A stretch of DNA of 64,000 nucleotides from Deltaproteobacteria bacterium (GCA_020633895.1 JACKCT010000002.1:62001-126000); one strand, 5' to 3'; numbered from the stretch's first letter, positions 28,042 through 38,440 are shown. The notes: generated by a model not told the origin, from the sequence alone. Program-made: numbers and translations.

Positions 28042-29637
28042 ATGCCTCGGCCCTGGTCTTACGCCACATGGTCTCCGGTGCGTGTGCTGCCTTTGCTCGT
28101 CTTGTCGGCGGCAATCGGGGCTTGGCCGACGCTCGGCTGTTGGGGCCGGGACGACGACGACGCGGCTGACGATGGCGCCTTCAACGCGGATGACGACGAC
28201 TCGGACGACGATGACGACGACGCGAACGACGGCGGGGTCCGGCAGGTGGTGGATTTGAGCCTGGGGGAAGTGGCGACGGTGACGTTGTCGGACGGGCATG
28301 AGGCCGTCGTGAAATTGCTGGATACGGCGTCGCGGGCTGACGATATTCGCGGCGCGGTGCGGGAGTCGACGATTCAGGTTGAAGTCAACGGCGAGGCGAA
28401 ATGGATCGAATGCGGCAACTACACATTGCCCGAGCCGATCGGCGGCGTCCGCGCGGACTGCCCGGTGTCCGACGCGCTCTACATCAATTCGGACGAGGAC
28501 CGTTGGGGCCTGCGCAAGAACGCGCGGGTGCGTCTGTGGCCGATGGAGGGGCGGCTGTTCGATGCCGAGGAATTCGTCTATCCCGTGCTCGACCAGCGCT
28601 GGCTGGCCAACCGCTCCCAGTCCGGCAACGAACCGACGGACGACTACCTGCCGTTCTGGACGGCGATTTACTACCACTCGGGTACGGACATCGGCGGCGT
28701 GGACGCCTTGGACCGCGTCGTGGCGGCGGTGGCGGGACGCATCGTGTTGGCGAACGGCCAGGTGTTGCCCGGCTACGAAGGCACCCCCGCCGTCCTGCAA
28801 CAGTGGGCCGGTTCGACGCGCACGGATGTGGTGTTCATCGAAGATGACCGAGGCCGACTCTATCGCTACAGCCACCTGGATCGCACCGTCGAGGAGACGA
28901 CGCTGGGACGGCGCGTCGAGGCGGGGGAACTGATCGGATTCCTCGGCAACGGCGGCGCCAGCGGCGGCTGGCCCCATCTGCATTTCGAGATCGAAGCGAT
29001 GCAGCCCTCGGGCCTGTGGGGCGCGGAAGAGGCGTACGTCTATTTGTGGGAAGCGTACGCCGACGCGGAAGGTCCGGCGGTCATCGCCGTCGCGCGGCCC
29101 CATCGCTACGCCGAGACGGGGGAGACGGTGATGCTGGACGGGTCCAAGTCGGTGGCGTTTCTCGACGAGATCGCCTCGTACGAATGGGAGTTCACCGACG
29201 GAGAAACCGCGAGCGGAGCGACCGTCGAGCGCACCTACGACCAGCCGGGCTTTTACACCGAATTGCTCAAAGTGACCGACGCGGAGGGGCGTACGGCGTA
29301 CGATTTCGCGACGGTGCAGATCGTCCACGCGGGCGACGCGCTGCCCATGTACACCTACATGCACGTCGCCCACTCGCCGTCGAAAGACGTGCGCGTCGGT
29401 GAGGATGTGGTGTTCAAGGCGCGAGTGTTCGGCATCGGCGGCGGCAAAGAGGATTGGGATTTCGGCGACGGCTCGCCCCACGAGACGACGCAGTCCGGCA
29501 ACTGGCCCTTCGCCGGCGACTTCGCCGCCGTCACGCACGCCTACAGCGAGCCCGGCGACTACCTCGTGCGCGTCGAACGCTTCAACGAACGGGGCGAACC
29601 GGCCGTCGTCCGCCTTTGGGTGCCGGTGCGGGAATAG
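28042..29637 (+). CDS. Asp-tethered LytM/M23-like protein with PKD domains
   Basis: A 531-residue exported protein. The signal ends near LGC-WGRDDDD, with a ~30-residue Asp-rich linker. The middle contains a LytM-type fold: YHSGTDIGG, 'VVFIEDDRGRLYRYSHLD' and 'WPHLHFEIE', keeping the HxxxD and HxH metal-site pattern. C-terminal are two PKD-like Ig domains ('YEWEFTDGETASGATVERTYDQPG' and 'WDFGDGSPHET'). It may cut peptidoglycan peptides or other peptides. GGAGG eight bases before 28042 sets the start. The stop is back to back with the convergent neighbour's stop. Confidence 0.82.
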   Translation: MPRPWSYATWSPVRVLPLLVLSAAIGAWPTLGCWGRDDDDAADDGAFNADDDDSDDDDDDANDGGVRQVVDLSLGEVATVTLSDGHEAVVKLLDTASRADDIRGAVRESTIQVEVNGEAKWIECGNYTLPEPIGGVRADCPVSDALYINSDEDRWGLRKNARVRLWPMEGRLFDAEEFVYPVLDQRWLANRSQSGNEPTDDYLPFWTAIYYHSGTDIGGVDALDRVVAAVAGRIVLANGQVLPGYEGTPAVLQQWAGSTRTDVVFIEDDRGRLYRYSHLDRTVEETTLGRRVEAGELIGFLGNGGASGGWPHLHFEIEAMQPSGLWGAEEAYVYLWEAYADAEGPAVIAVARPHRYAETGETVMLDGSKSVAFLDEIASYEWEFTDGETASGATVERTYDQPGFYTELLKVTDAEGRTAYDFATVQIVHAGDALPMYTYMHVAHSPSKDVRVGEDVVFKARVFGIGGGKEDWDFGDGSPHETTQSGNWPFAGDFAAVTHAYSEPGDYLVRVERFNERGEPAVVRLWVPVRE

Positions 29638-30999
29638 CTATTCCGTCAGATCCGGCCAGGACGGATCGTCGCTGACCAAGCCGTCGATCCAAGCGGCGAG
29701 AGAGACGTCGTCGATTTCGTAGTTCAGGCCCTTGCCGGTCAGCACGAGCATATAGACCGTATGCAGCGACCCCTCCATGAAAAAGCGCGCGAAGCGGTCG
29801 GGATGCAAAGCCCGGATATCGTCGGTGATGCGTACCAGCGTCTGCTCGAAGACCAGCGGGTCCATCTGTAAAAACACGCCGCCGATCACCGAGTCCTGAT
29901 ACCAGGACACCAGCCCGATGCGCACCCGCGGGTCGTACTGCATGTAAAGATCGAAGGCGTACGTCCATTCCGTGATCCCGCATTTGGTGCAGATGTCCTC
30001 GGGAAGGCGCAGGTCCCACGCCTGCTTGATGGTCTCGAACGTTTCCAGATCGTCCGGATTCCAGAAGCCCTGCCCCGAGTCGTCCAGGATGTACGTCTGC
30101 GCGTCGGGGAATTGGGAACGCGCGATCACCCAGCTAAAGAACGTCCCGAAACCCCCGGCGCTCGAACCGGCCACCAGCACCTTCTTCGCGTCGGGATAAA
30201 GCTGCTTGGCCAAGGCGATGGACGCGGTGCTGTGCCGCAAGCCATGATGATAACGCACGCCTTCGCCTTCGTATTCCAACTCGTTGTCGCCGCTGTGGAT
30301 GCTGGCGTCGCAATAGGGGACATAGACGATCGTCCAGTCGCGCAGCGGGTTGTTGTCCGAGCGCGAACGGAAGCCCACCCCGATGGGCACGTCCACCGTC
30401 AGCGCCACGCCGCCGCCGGGCCAGCGCGCGCCGCCGCCTTCCAGGAAGATCATCACGTTGTCCGGATTGTCGCCGGGGGAGATGCTCACCGACGCTTGGC
30501 TGCCGTCAAAGCAACGCACCCGATCGGTGGGGAAGAAGTAGCGCGTGAAGTTGTCGAAGGCGTCTTCCGAGTCCACCGGTTCGATGTCCAGGTACTGCTC
30601 GAAATCGAGAATGTCGTAGAGCTCCAGCAGACGCGGGTCCGGGCCGTCGTCGTCACCGGTGTCGTCATCCGTCGTGTCATCGTCGACTGTGTCGTCGTCG
30701 GACGTGTCGTCGTCGAGCACGTCGCCGCTGGAGTCATCGTCGTCCGCGTCGTCGTTCGGGCCGCAGCGGTATTTGCCGGTGCGTTCGTCGTATTTGGCGT
30801 TGGGGCAGTCGCCGTCGGTGTCGTCGTCGCCGCTGACTTCGTCGTCGTTGACGGCGCCGATGACGGTCACGTTCGTCTTGCCGTCGTCATCCTCGTCGGC
30901 GCACGCCGTGAAAAGACCGGCGCACAGGCCGGCGAAGAGAAGGAGCATCCATACGGCGGACCGCCGCGACGGACCGTGCTGCGTCGTCCCACGGGTCAT
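29638..30999 (-). CDS. Asp-tethered pectinacetylesterase/Notum-like lipoprotein
   Basis: A 453-residue lipoprotein: signal ending FTAC-ADEDDD, then ~85 residues of Asp-rich linker interrupted by a short CPNAKYDERTGKYRCG insert that recurs in no other gene here. The catalytic part is an alpha/beta hydrolase of the pectinacetylesterase/Notum family: 'VMIFLEGGGARWPGG' (oxyanion region), 'VYVPYCDASIHSGD', and nucleophile motif VAGSSAGGFG. It would remove acetyl or acyl groups from polysaccharide or lipid. GGGAGG six bases before 30999 sets the start. Confidence 0.85.
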   Translation of the reverse strand: MTRGTTQHGPSRRSAVWMLLLFAGLCAGLFTACADEDDDGKTNVTVIGAVNDDEVSGDDDTDGDCPNAKYDERTGKYRCGPNDDADDDDSSGDVLDDDTSDDDTVDDDTTDDDTGDDDGPDPRLLELYDILDFEQYLDIEPVDSEDAFDNFTRYFFPTDRVRCFDGSQASVSISPGDNPDNVMIFLEGGGARWPGGGVALTVDVPIGVGFRSRSDNNPLRDWTIVYVPYCDASIHSGDNELEYEGEGVRYHHGLRHSTASIALAKQLYPDAKKVLVAGSSAGGFGTFFSWVIARSQFPDAQTYILDDSGQGFWNPDDLETFETIKQAWDLRLPEDICTKCGITEWTYAFDLYMQYDPRVRIGLVSWYQDSVIGGVFLQMDPLVFEQTLVRITDDIRALHPDRFARFFMEGSLHTVYMLVLTGKGLNYEIDDVSLAAWIDGLVSDDPSWPDLTE

Positions 31000-31188
31000 C
31001 GTTGCCTCCCATGCACGCCATGGCGAATTCGCGGCCGGTCGCCCACGCCACCGCCGCGAGAAATACACAGATGATTAACAAACGGAAGTGTATCCGATTC
31101 GCGGGGAATCGCCTAGACGTTCCGGCTTGGCGAGGTGCTCCGGCTCACGGCGAATATCCGTGCTTTGAAACGAGGCAATGCCCGGCGG

Positions 31189-31644
31189 CTATTCGGCCGC
31201 CGTCTGTTTCGAAAGCTGAAACGTGGTGCGGGCCTGGGATTGCAACTCACCGTCCTCGGAGGTGGCCTTGGTTTCGACCGTGCCGGTCAAGGACGACCCG
31301 GAGACGGATAGATCCGCGGACGAGACCATCGACATGGTGCCCACGGTCTGCGTTTCATTGCGACGCAGCGAAGATCCCGACTTGGTGTACGTGCTGGTCT
31401 CGTCGCTGTTGGGCAGGTCGGCCAGTTCGGTCTTGATGTGAAGTTGGTAGTTCATACCGTCGATTTTGGAGACTTCGATGGTCGCCGGACCGCTTTTGGT
31501 CGTGTCCTGATTCATGGACGGGATCTTCACATTCATGGTGCACGATCCCTTGTACGTGCCCGTGATGTCATCTTCCGCCGACGCCGAAACCCCGGTGGCC
31601 GACAAAAGAATTACCAATAAAACCCCGACGATACGTGGACGCAT
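31189..31644 (-). CDS. small secreted beta-rich protein
   Basis: Unrecognised 151-residue protein with a signal peptide (MRPRIVGVLLVILLSATGVSASA) and a domain that begins 'DDITGTYKGSCTMNVKIP', resembling small lipocalin-like or META/YceI-type beta sandwiches, rich in Ser/Thr. Start at 31644 from GGGAGG upstream. It has a predicted promoter (31698-31726). Confidence 0.65.
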   Translation of the reverse strand: MRPRIVGVLLVILLSATGVSASAEDDITGTYKGSCTMNVKIPSMNQDTTKSGPATIEVSKIDGMNYQLHIKTELADLPNSDETSTYTKSGSSLRRNETQTVGTMSMVSSADLSVSGSSLTGTVETKATSEDGELQSQARTTFQLSKQTAAE

Positions 31645-31697
31645 CGAGCCCTCCCCGACGAAAGAAGAATGTTGGCGAATCGTGAAATGTGCCAATA

Positions 31698-31726
31698 GAA
31701 TTAGGGCGATAGAGGATTGTTGTCAA
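31698..31726 (-). promoter_or_regulatory. predicted promoter of the small secreted protein
   Basis: Perfect TTGACA, a 17-base spacer and TAATTC on the minus strand. Confidence 0.5.
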
Positions 31727-31937
31727 GAAAAATGACCGGCCGTCATGTATTTCTGGCGGTGATTTCTCACGGCGGGTTGTCTTTGATTTGTCCATGCTTG
31801 ATTCGAACTTTCCCGGCATGCTATGGACGAATCTGTTATCTTATCTGCCTGAATAAGAAGCTCTTGCAGGGGCCGGCGCGCTCGATGGGCATCGAGCGCG
31901 TGGGGTCGTTGTTCATAGAAACGGCAACGAGGCGCGT

Positions 31938-33830
31938 ATGCCTTATATCAAAGACATCAACGACAACAGTCTCGTGATTCCCCTGGATGAAGAGCGATCC
32001 GTCCTCGGGCGTGGACCCCAAGCGACCGTCCAGGTTCCCGGCGAGAAGATCGAGCCTCGTCATGCCGTCATTTGGCGTGGAAGCGACGGCCGCTATCATC
32101 TGAAGATCCACACTTCCGACATTCGGGCCGCGTCCGATGCTGCGGTGATGCGTTTGACGGACGGCGGCCGGATCGTGCTGGGCACGCGGACTTACACGTT
32201 TCACGAAGGCTCGCCGCCGATTCCGAGCGCCGATCCCGCGCAAACAGCCGCCCCGGCGAAACGGGATCCGTCCTCCATGATGAGTTCGAGCATCATGGAT
32301 GTGATGAGCGAGTATGAGCATCACAAAAAGGAGGCCGACAGCGAGAAGACGGTCTGGTACAACTCCACGCCGCTCTGGTTCGGGCTCATCGTCGTGACGA
32401 TTTTCGGTCTGATGTATTTGGTCATCACCTTGCTACCCGACGCCAAGCCGACCTCGCCCGAGGAGATGGCCCAGCGCTCCGCCGAGTGGAAGGAGCTGGT
32501 CGGCGCCATCATGGACGACATGGAACGCAATCCGGACAAATACAAGGACTTCAAGGCCGACGGCGACCCGGACAAGATTCTCAAGAGTTTGGGTATGGAT
32601 CCGACCAAGGTTCGGGAGTTCGTCTTTGACAAGGCCTTCGGCGGCGGTGGCGGGGGCGGTGGATCTCCCTCCGGCGGCAAGGGCGGCGGCGGGGGAGGCG
32701 GCTCCGGCGGGATGCCTTCGGTCGAGAAGAAAAAAGGCGGCAACGTCTCCATGACCATCAAGGACGACGCCACGGGGCGGGCCGTCGCGAGCGGCGGGCC
32801 GGACATGATGAGCAGCGGGGGCGGCGGAGGCGGCGGCGTCCTGCAGGTCAGCGAGGGCGGCCAGGCCGAAATCAATTTCGAAAACACGGGCAAGGCCGAT
32901 CAAAGCAAGCAGGTCATGGAGGATGTGAGCGTCGGCTCCAAGGAGGACAAACCCAAGGGAGGCAACCTCAACGGCGCCTTGCCGGATGTGGGCGGCATGG
33001 AGGGCTCCACGCTCAAGGTGTCCGACAAGAACCAAACCGAAGGCGGCGGGGGCGGCGTCAAGGAGATGCTGCCCGAGGAACAGCATAACACCGACGACTT
33101 GGAAGAGACGTTGCTCGAGCACCTGGGGGACACGGAAAAAGAGGGCGACCGCACCAAGGCCGTGTCGGGCGATCCCCCGGCCAAGCGGCGTCGCGGCGGA
33201 GATGATTTCCAAGTCGCCGAGGATCCCAACGTTTGCAACTCCCGCGTGCTGGAGAACGTCTCGACCGACACCGCTCCCTTTGTCCATGTAACGCAGGCCG
33301 GGGTGTTCGAGGTCGGCGTACGGGAGGGCGACGAGACGCGCTCGACGGTGTTGTGGGACGGCGGGTCGGCCGACGGCGCCGGAGTGGCCGACGGGGGAGT
33401 TTCCGTGCCGATCGGATTCGAGGGACAGACCGCCGAGGTGCGCTCCGAGGACGGCGCGGCGATTTGGGTCGCCATTTTGGACGCGACGGGGGAACAGGTG
33501 GACGGCTTCCCCGTGGAACGCGTCGGCGGGGATCTTCGCCATCCGCGAATCAGCCCGGACGGCGAGGGCGGCGTGATCGTGACGTGGGAGAAGGCCGACG
33601 AAGGCAAGCGCGTTGTCGAGGTGTTTGTGCGTCGGTTCGATGCGCTGGGACGCCCGGCGGGGAAGGCCGAACGTGTCGCCAAGCTTCTGACGACCAACCA
33701 CGCCTACCCGGCGGCCGCGGCCCGCACTGACGGCGCGATCGCCTTGGCGTGGTTGGAGCCCGGTATGCCCGGCAAGGCCGATATTCATGCCCGCCTGATG
33801 GGGGGCGCGGCGAAGTGGGGATGTGAGTAG
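31938..33830 (+). CDS. FHA-domain membrane protein with glycine-rich linkers
   Basis: A 630-residue protein. Residues ~1-90 form an FHA phosphothreonine-binding domain ('RSVLGRGPQATVQVPGEKIEPRHAVIWR'; GR, S/H core conserved). A transmembrane helix lies at ~146-167 (LWFGLIVVTIFGLMYLVITLL). The FHA faces the cytoplasm and ~460 residues lie outside: a helical segment, long Gly-rich linkers (~235-305) and a C-terminal beta-propeller-like part ('HPRISPDGEGGVIVTWE', 'HAYPAAAARTDGAIALAW'). FHA proteins usually read Ser/Thr kinase signals, but no such kinase is in the window. Role unknown; it could link cytoplasmic phosphorylation to the envelope. Confidence 0.75.
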   Translation: MPYIKDINDNSLVIPLDEERSVLGRGPQATVQVPGEKIEPRHAVIWRGSDGRYHLKIHTSDIRAASDAAVMRLTDGGRIVLGTRTYTFHEGSPPIPSADPAQTAAPAKRDPSSMMSSSIMDVMSEYEHHKKEADSEKTVWYNSTPLWFGLIVVTIFGLMYLVITLLPDAKPTSPEEMAQRSAEWKELVGAIMDDMERNPDKYKDFKADGDPDKILKSLGMDPTKVREFVFDKAFGGGGGGGGSPSGGKGGGGGGGSGGMPSVEKKKGGNVSMTIKDDATGRAVASGGPDMMSSGGGGGGGVLQVSEGGQAEINFENTGKADQSKQVMEDVSVGSKEDKPKGGNLNGALPDVGGMEGSTLKVSDKNQTEGGGGGVKEMLPEEQHNTDDLEETLLEHLGDTEKEGDRTKAVSGDPPAKRRRGGDDFQVAEDPNVCNSRVLENVSTDTAPFVHVTQAGVFEVGVREGDETRSTVLWDGGSADGAGVADGGVSVPIGFEGQTAEVRSEDGAAIWVAILDATGEQVDGFPVERVGGDLRHPRISPDGEGGVIVTWEKADEGKRVVEVFVRRFDALGRPAGKAERVAKLLTTNHAYPAAAARTDGAIALAWLEPGMPGKADIHARLMGGAAKWGCE

Positions 33831-33869
33831 CGCCCGGATGCTGAATTCGGGAACGAACTCTTCGATGGC

Positions 33870-35402
33870 TTAGCTTTTCAAGGCGTCGCGTACCGCCGAG
33901 GTCAGGTCGGCGGCGCTGAACGGCTTGCCGATCAATGGAATGCCCGATGCCGTGATCCCGGTCAGGCCGGCGGATTCGTCCGTATAGCCGGACATGAAAA
34001 GCAGGCGGACATCGGGATTGATCGAGTGCAGAATCTGGGCCAGTTCCTGCCCCTTCATTTTCGGCATGACCACGTCACTGATGACCAAGTGGATTTTGTC
34101 CGCGTTTTCCCGGTAGATTTCGACGGCCTCGCGGCCGTTGGTCGCAATGCGAACGCAGTACCCGGCCTCTTGCAGGATGCGTTGGGTGGTCATGCGAACC
34201 GCTTCGTCGTCCTCGACCAGGAGAATATGCTCGTTGCTTTTCGCTTGGACCCGGGTCGGAGCGGACCGGGTTTCCCCTTGCTCCACGGACATCTCGCGGG
34301 GAAAGTAGATCTTGAATACGGTCCCTTCTCCCGGTTCGCTGTAGACCCAGATGCTCCCCCTGCTTTGCTTGACGATGCCGAACACCGTCGAAAGCCCCAG
34401 GCCGGTCCCCTTGTCCATGCCCTTGGTCGTGAAGAAGGGATCGAAAATGCGCGCGCGGATACTCGCGTCCATGCCCATCCCGTTGTCGGCCACGCCGAGC
34501 ATGACATACGGCCCCGGCTCGACGGACAAGTGGCGGTTCGCGTAGTCCCGGTCCAATTCGACGTTCGCCGTTTCCAGTCGGATCCAGCCGCCGCCGGGCA
34601 GGGCGTCCCGAGCGTTGATCACCAGGTTCATGATGACCTGTTCGATCTGGCTGGGATCCAACGAGGACTTGCCGAGATCCTCCGCGAGTTGGGACTTGAT
34701 CGTGATATCCTCGCCGATCAGCCGTTGCAGCATATGGCGCATATTGGTCAGGACTTCGTTGAGGTCCACGATCTCGGGTTTCATGACCTGACGGCGGCTG
34801 AAGGCCAGAAGTTGACGCGTCAACGACGCGGCCCGCCCGGCGGCCTTTCCGATTTCGGTGATGTCTTTGTGCCGGCGCTCGCTTTCGTCCAGATCCTTGA
34901 GGGCGAAGTCCGTGCAGTTCAGGATGACGGTGAGGATATTGTTGAAGTCGTGGGCAATGCCGCCGGTCAGCCGACCCAGAGCTTCCAGCTTACGCGAAAC
35001 GCGCAGTTGTTCCTGGTCCTGCCGCCGCTGAGTGATATCCACGGACAGAACGAAGACACCGTGGGGAACGGGCTCGAACCGAAACTCGAACCACTTTTTC
35101 TCGCCGTCGGAATACTCGAATTCATACTCGAAGCGCTGCGTGACTCGGGATTCCATGCACTCTTCGAGCAGGTCCTGCCACTGCGTGCGTTCAAGGCCGG
35201 GATAGGCTTCCAGCACCGGTCGGCCTACGAGCGATTCCTTGGTGGTCCGCCCGTGGCGGGCAGCGGCGTCGTTCACATAGAGATATCGTCGATTCCGACC
35301 GATGATGACGCAACCTTCCTGCAGATAGTCCATCGCGTTGTGGGGAAGGTTGTTCGCAGTCGCGTCGGTCTGAAGCTCATTCGAGGGGTTCTTGGACGTC
35401 AT
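33870..35402 (-). CDS. soluble PAS hybrid histidine kinase
   Basis: A 510-residue cytoplasmic sensor. PAS at ~20-130 ('[20 protein letters not shown]'), HisKA with phospho-acceptor His151 (GGIAHDFNN), HATPase with N box '[17 protein letters not shown]', G1 DNGMGMD and G2 GTGLGL, and a C-terminal receiver domain with Asp in '[10 protein letters not shown]'. No membrane segment. No DNA-binding regulator adjoins it, so it would signal by phosphorelay to an unlinked partner. Start at 35402 because GGAGG precedes it. Confidence 0.92.
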   Translation of the reverse strand: MTSKNPSNELQTDATANNLPHNAMDYLQEGCVIIGRNRRYLYVNDAAARHGRTTKESLVGRPVLEAYPGLERTQWQDLLEECMESRVTQRFEYEFEYSDGEKKWFEFRFEPVPHGVFVLSVDITQRRQDQEQLRVSRKLEALGRLTGGIAHDFNNILTVILNCTDFALKDLDESERRHKDITEIGKAAGRAASLTRQLLAFSRRQVMKPEIVDLNEVLTNMRHMLQRLIGEDITIKSQLAEDLGKSSLDPSQIEQVIMNLVINARDALPGGGWIRLETANVELDRDYANRHLSVEPGPYVMLGVADNGMGMDASIRARIFDPFFTTKGMDKGTGLGLSTVFGIVKQSRGSIWVYSEPGEGTVFKIYFPREMSVEQGETRSAPTRVQAKSNEHILLVEDDEAVRMTTQRILQEAGYCVRIATNGREAVEIYRENADKIHLVISDVVMPKMKGQELAQILHSINPDVRLLFMSGYTDESAGLTGITASGIPLIGKPFSAADLTSAVRDALKS

Positions 35403-35580
35403 TTTTTTCCTCCGCTCTCCCCGGCGTGCGTCGCAAGATGATTCATCATGCAACAACAGGGACGTTGCTGTACAATTAATTTTGTTGACGGATTATTTCA
35501 AGGTCAATTCGCCGTATGACCGCTTTCCAGGGAATTCACGGACGGCTCACTTCCCCGGCGGAACGCCCGCGAGTGGGGCA

Positions 35581-36951
35581 CTAGTCCTCGACGGACGTCA
35601 CCTCAAACAACATCTCTTCCGGGTAGCGATTCGTCGTCAGGTCGGGAAGCATCTCGTCTTGGTTTTTGAGGTGGTAGCCGAAAAAGGCCGTGACATAGCT
35701 GTTCATGATGTCGAATCCCACGGCCGGATCCAGATATTCGAATTCCGCCCCGCCGTCGTGCCGGTGGCCGGTTCCGCAGCCGTCGCCGTCGCCGAAAAGC
35801 GTGGGCATCAGGTAGCAGGCTTCGGAAAAAGTGTAGTGCCCGGCGTCGAGGATCTCCATGGCGACGACTTTCGCCGGATTCTCCGCCGTTGCCGAAACCG
35901 GGTGCCATTCGCCGATCGTATTGTCCTCCCCGGCAGCCATGAGCATCCATGACGCGTCCGTCTTCGCCACCTCCGCCGGATCCGCCATCGCCGCCATGTC
36001 CACCGCCGCGACGACGCGCTCGTCCTCCGGCACCCAGTCGATCAACGTGCGTCCGCCGAACGAGTGGCCGAGCGCGCCGACCGCGTCCGTGTCGATCATG
36101 CCGGTGAAAACGCCGTCCGGGTCATCGTCGTTCAACGCGGTGAACGTATCGACCAGAAAACGCATATCCGCCTTGCGGTTGATGAGCGCGACCGGGTAGT
36201 GGAGAAAATTGAAGAGCACCAAGCGGTCGGGCAGCGTCACGAAGATCGCGTTGCCGATGTGATCCACGGACACGACGACGTAGCCGTGGCTGGCCAGGTA
36301 TTCGCACAGCGTCCAATGGGCGAAACGCAACGACATATTCCCGTGAGAGACGAAGACGATGGGGAAGGGCCCGGCGTCGGCGCGGATCGGGGCCTCGAAA
36401 GCGGAGTGCGTGAGGTTATCGAAGTTCGCCAGCTCGTCGTCCGGGGCGCCGGCCAGGCCGAATAGTAAGGACACCTTGTTTTCCCAAGGCGTCAGAAAAT
36501 CCCCCACCCGTGTGCGTGGTAGGTCGGTCGACTCGTCCGTCGCCGGATACCACACGTCGGTCAGCAGCGTGCGCGGGCCGTCCGAGGGCCGGTCGTCGGG
36601 ACGATCCTCGTCAATGAACACATAGCGCCGATTGCCGACCGGATACGGCCCCCACTCCTTCGGGTCGAAGTATTCGTCGATCGTGTCGTCGTCGCCGGTG
36701 TCGTCGTCAGCGGTGTCGTCGTCATCGACCGTATCGTCATCACCCGTGTCGTCGTCATCCCCGGCTGTATCGTCGTCATCGGTATCGTCGTCCGATGTGT
36801 CGTCATCCGACGTATCGTCGTCGTCATCCGCCGCCGTCGAGGCTTCGTTGTCGTCATCGTCGTCCCCGCAGGCGGTGAGGCCGCCGAACGCCGCTACTCC
36901 CGCCAGAACCAACATCGCGAAAAGAAAAGGGGTGATTGCCGGCCTGGTCAT
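35581..36951 (-). CDS. Asp-tethered alpha/beta hydrolase lipoprotein (PAF-AH/dienelactone hydrolase-like)
   Basis: A 456-residue lipoprotein: signal to LTAC-GDDDDDNE, then ~70 residues of (D)2-4 T/S repeats, one of the longest linkers here. The hydrolase has the oxyanion/strand motif 'PIVFVSHGNMSLRFAHWTLCEYLASHGYVVVSVDH', nucleophile GHSFGGRT, acid and a late histidine ('DAGHYTF'). It resembles plasma PAF-acetylhydrolase and polyester- or chlorophyllase-like enzymes acting on esters. AAGGA before 36951 sets the start. Divergent from the PLC-like gene. Confidence 0.82.
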   Translation of the reverse strand: MTRPAITPFLFAMLVLAGVAAFGGLTACGDDDDDNEASTAADDDDDTSDDDTSDDDTDDDDTAGDDDDTGDDDTVDDDDTADDDTGDDDTIDEYFDPKEWGPYPVGNRRYVFIDEDRPDDRPSDGPRTLLTDVWYPATDESTDLPRTRVGDFLTPWENKVSLLFGLAGAPDDELANFDNLTHSAFEAPIRADAGPFPIVFVSHGNMSLRFAHWTLCEYLASHGYVVVSVDHIGNAIFVTLPDRLVLFNFLHYPVALINRKADMRFLVDTFTALNDDDPDGVFTGMIDTDAVGALGHSFGGRTLIDWVPEDERVVAAVDMAAMADPAEVAKTDASWMLMAAGEDNTIGEWHPVSATAENPAKVVAMEILDAGHYTFSEACYLMPTLFGDGDGCGTGHRHDGGAEFEYLDPAVGFDIMNSYVTAFFGYHLKNQDEMLPDLTTNRYPEEMLFEVTSVED

Positions 36952-37227
36952 GAGGAAATCCTTTGCGTCGCCGCGCCGACTCCCAGGGGATCCCTCGGGA
37001 GCACCGTCACGACATCTTCTTGATTGTAGGACGTTTTTAGCAGTTTCGGCGGGCGGCGACAACGCCAACCGCTAACCGGCGGCTTCCCCACGAATTCACG
37101 AATATTTGTGTCAATTCAGTTGATTTTGTGTGTCATTTGTGTGACAGAAGATCGTTCGACATTGCGGATTTCTTGACCCCGCCGCGCGCGGTTCGGGCCG
37201 ATTTCGCGCCGGAATAAGGATGCATTG

Positions 37228-38427
37228 ATGATGAAGAAGACGTCGACCACGGCGCCCCGCCGCCCCTTCGGATTATTCCTCGGAAAACACCTCGCCATGG
37301 CCGTGTTCCTCGCGTTGCTCATCGCGGTCATGGCTGCCTGGACCCCTTCCTGCGGCGGAGGCGGCGACGATGACGACGACAGCGGCGATGACGATACCGT
37401 GGATGACGACACGGTCGACGATGACACGGCCGACGATGACACGGCCGATGACGACACCGTCGATGACGACGACACGGCCGACGATGATACCGGCGACGAC
37501 GATACCATCAGCGACTATCCCCTGGACGAGACGCTGCGCCTGAATGACATCCAAGCCCTCGGCACGCATAACAGCTACCACGTCGAGCGCGACGGCATCA
37601 GCCATCCGGAGCATCGTTACAGTCATAAGCCCCTCAACGAGCAACTCGACATCGGTGTGCGCAAATTCGAGTTGGACACCCACTGGTCTGAATCCAAGGG
37701 ATTCCAGGTCTACCACATCTACCTGGTGGACATGGTCAGCACCTGCGACACGTTCACCGAATGCATCTCCGTCCTGAAGACCTGGTCCGACGCCCACCCG
37801 ACGCACCACCCCTTCCTCGTGCTCGTCGAGACGAAGGGCAACGACAACAACCCCATCGCCGAGCATCTGGACGAGTTGGAGGACGAGCTATTGGCCGTGT
37901 GGCCCCGGGATCGGCTGCTGACGCCGGACGACGTGCGCGGCGATCGGGCGACGCTGCGCGAGGCGGTGCTCAATGACGGCTGGCCGGCCCTGGGCGATGT
38001 GCGGGGCAAGGCGATCTTCCACCTGCATGACGGCGGAACGGATCGGGCGGCGTATCTGCAAATGTATCCCGGCCTGAAAGGCGCGGCCATGTTCACCGAC
38101 TCGGGCGCCAACGACGAGTGGGGCGCAATCCGCATCATGAACGACGCCATCGGCCAGTTCGACGAAATCCAGGACGCCGTCGCCGACGGATTCCTCGTGC
38201 GCACCCGCGCCGATTCGTGCTGCGACGAGGCGATTGCCAACGACCACACCCGCGCCGAAAAAGCGCTGGCCTCCGGCGCCCATTTCATCAGCACCGATTT
38301 CCCGGAGCTGACCGACGACTACGACTACACCTTCTCCATCCCCGGCGGCACCCCCAGCCGATGCAACCCCATCCACGCGCCCAACGAATGCACGGCGTAC
38401 GATGTGGAGCACGGGGTTTCGGAGTAG
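37228..38427 (+). CDS. Asp-tethered PLC-like phosphodiesterase lipoprotein
   Basis: A 399-residue lipoprotein. The signal ends TPSC-GGGGDDDDD and a ~50-residue Asp/Thr linker follows. The rest is a TIM-barrel of the calcium-dependent phosphoinositide PLC-like family: 'IQALGTHNSYHVE' (catalytic His), 'LDIGVRKFELDTHW', 'HPFLVLVETKGN' and a second catalytic-type His in 'KAIFHLHDGG'. Likely substrates are glycerophosphodiesters or phosphoinositides. AAGGA upstream supports the ATG at 37228. Confidence 0.82.
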   Translation: MMKKTSTTAPRRPFGLFLGKHLAMAVFLALLIAVMAAWTPSCGGGGDDDDDSGDDDTVDDDTVDDDTADDDTADDDTVDDDDTADDDTGDDDTISDYPLDETLRLNDIQALGTHNSYHVERDGISHPEHRYSHKPLNEQLDIGVRKFELDTHWSESKGFQVYHIYLVDMVSTCDTFTECISVLKTWSDAHPTHHPFLVLVETKGNDNNPIAEHLDELEDELLAVWPRDRLLTPDDVRGDRATLREAVLNDGWPALGDVRGKAIFHLHDGGTDRAAYLQMYPGLKGAAMFTDSGANDEWGAIRIMNDAIGQFDEIQDAVADGFLVRTRADSCCDEAIANDHTRAEKALASGAHFISTDFPELTDDYDYTFSIPGGTPSRCNPIHAPNECTAYDVEHGVSE

Positions 38428-38440
38428 GGCTGGTCTTGGT

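Noticed and set aside
34026-35441. 471-codon plus-strand frame over the hybrid kinase
   Set aside because: Antisense of a complete kinase with all catalytic motifs; no independent support.
36600-36860. CRISPR-like or satellite array in the GAC/GTC-rich stretches
   Set aside because: The repeats are Asp codons inside open frames, without spacers.
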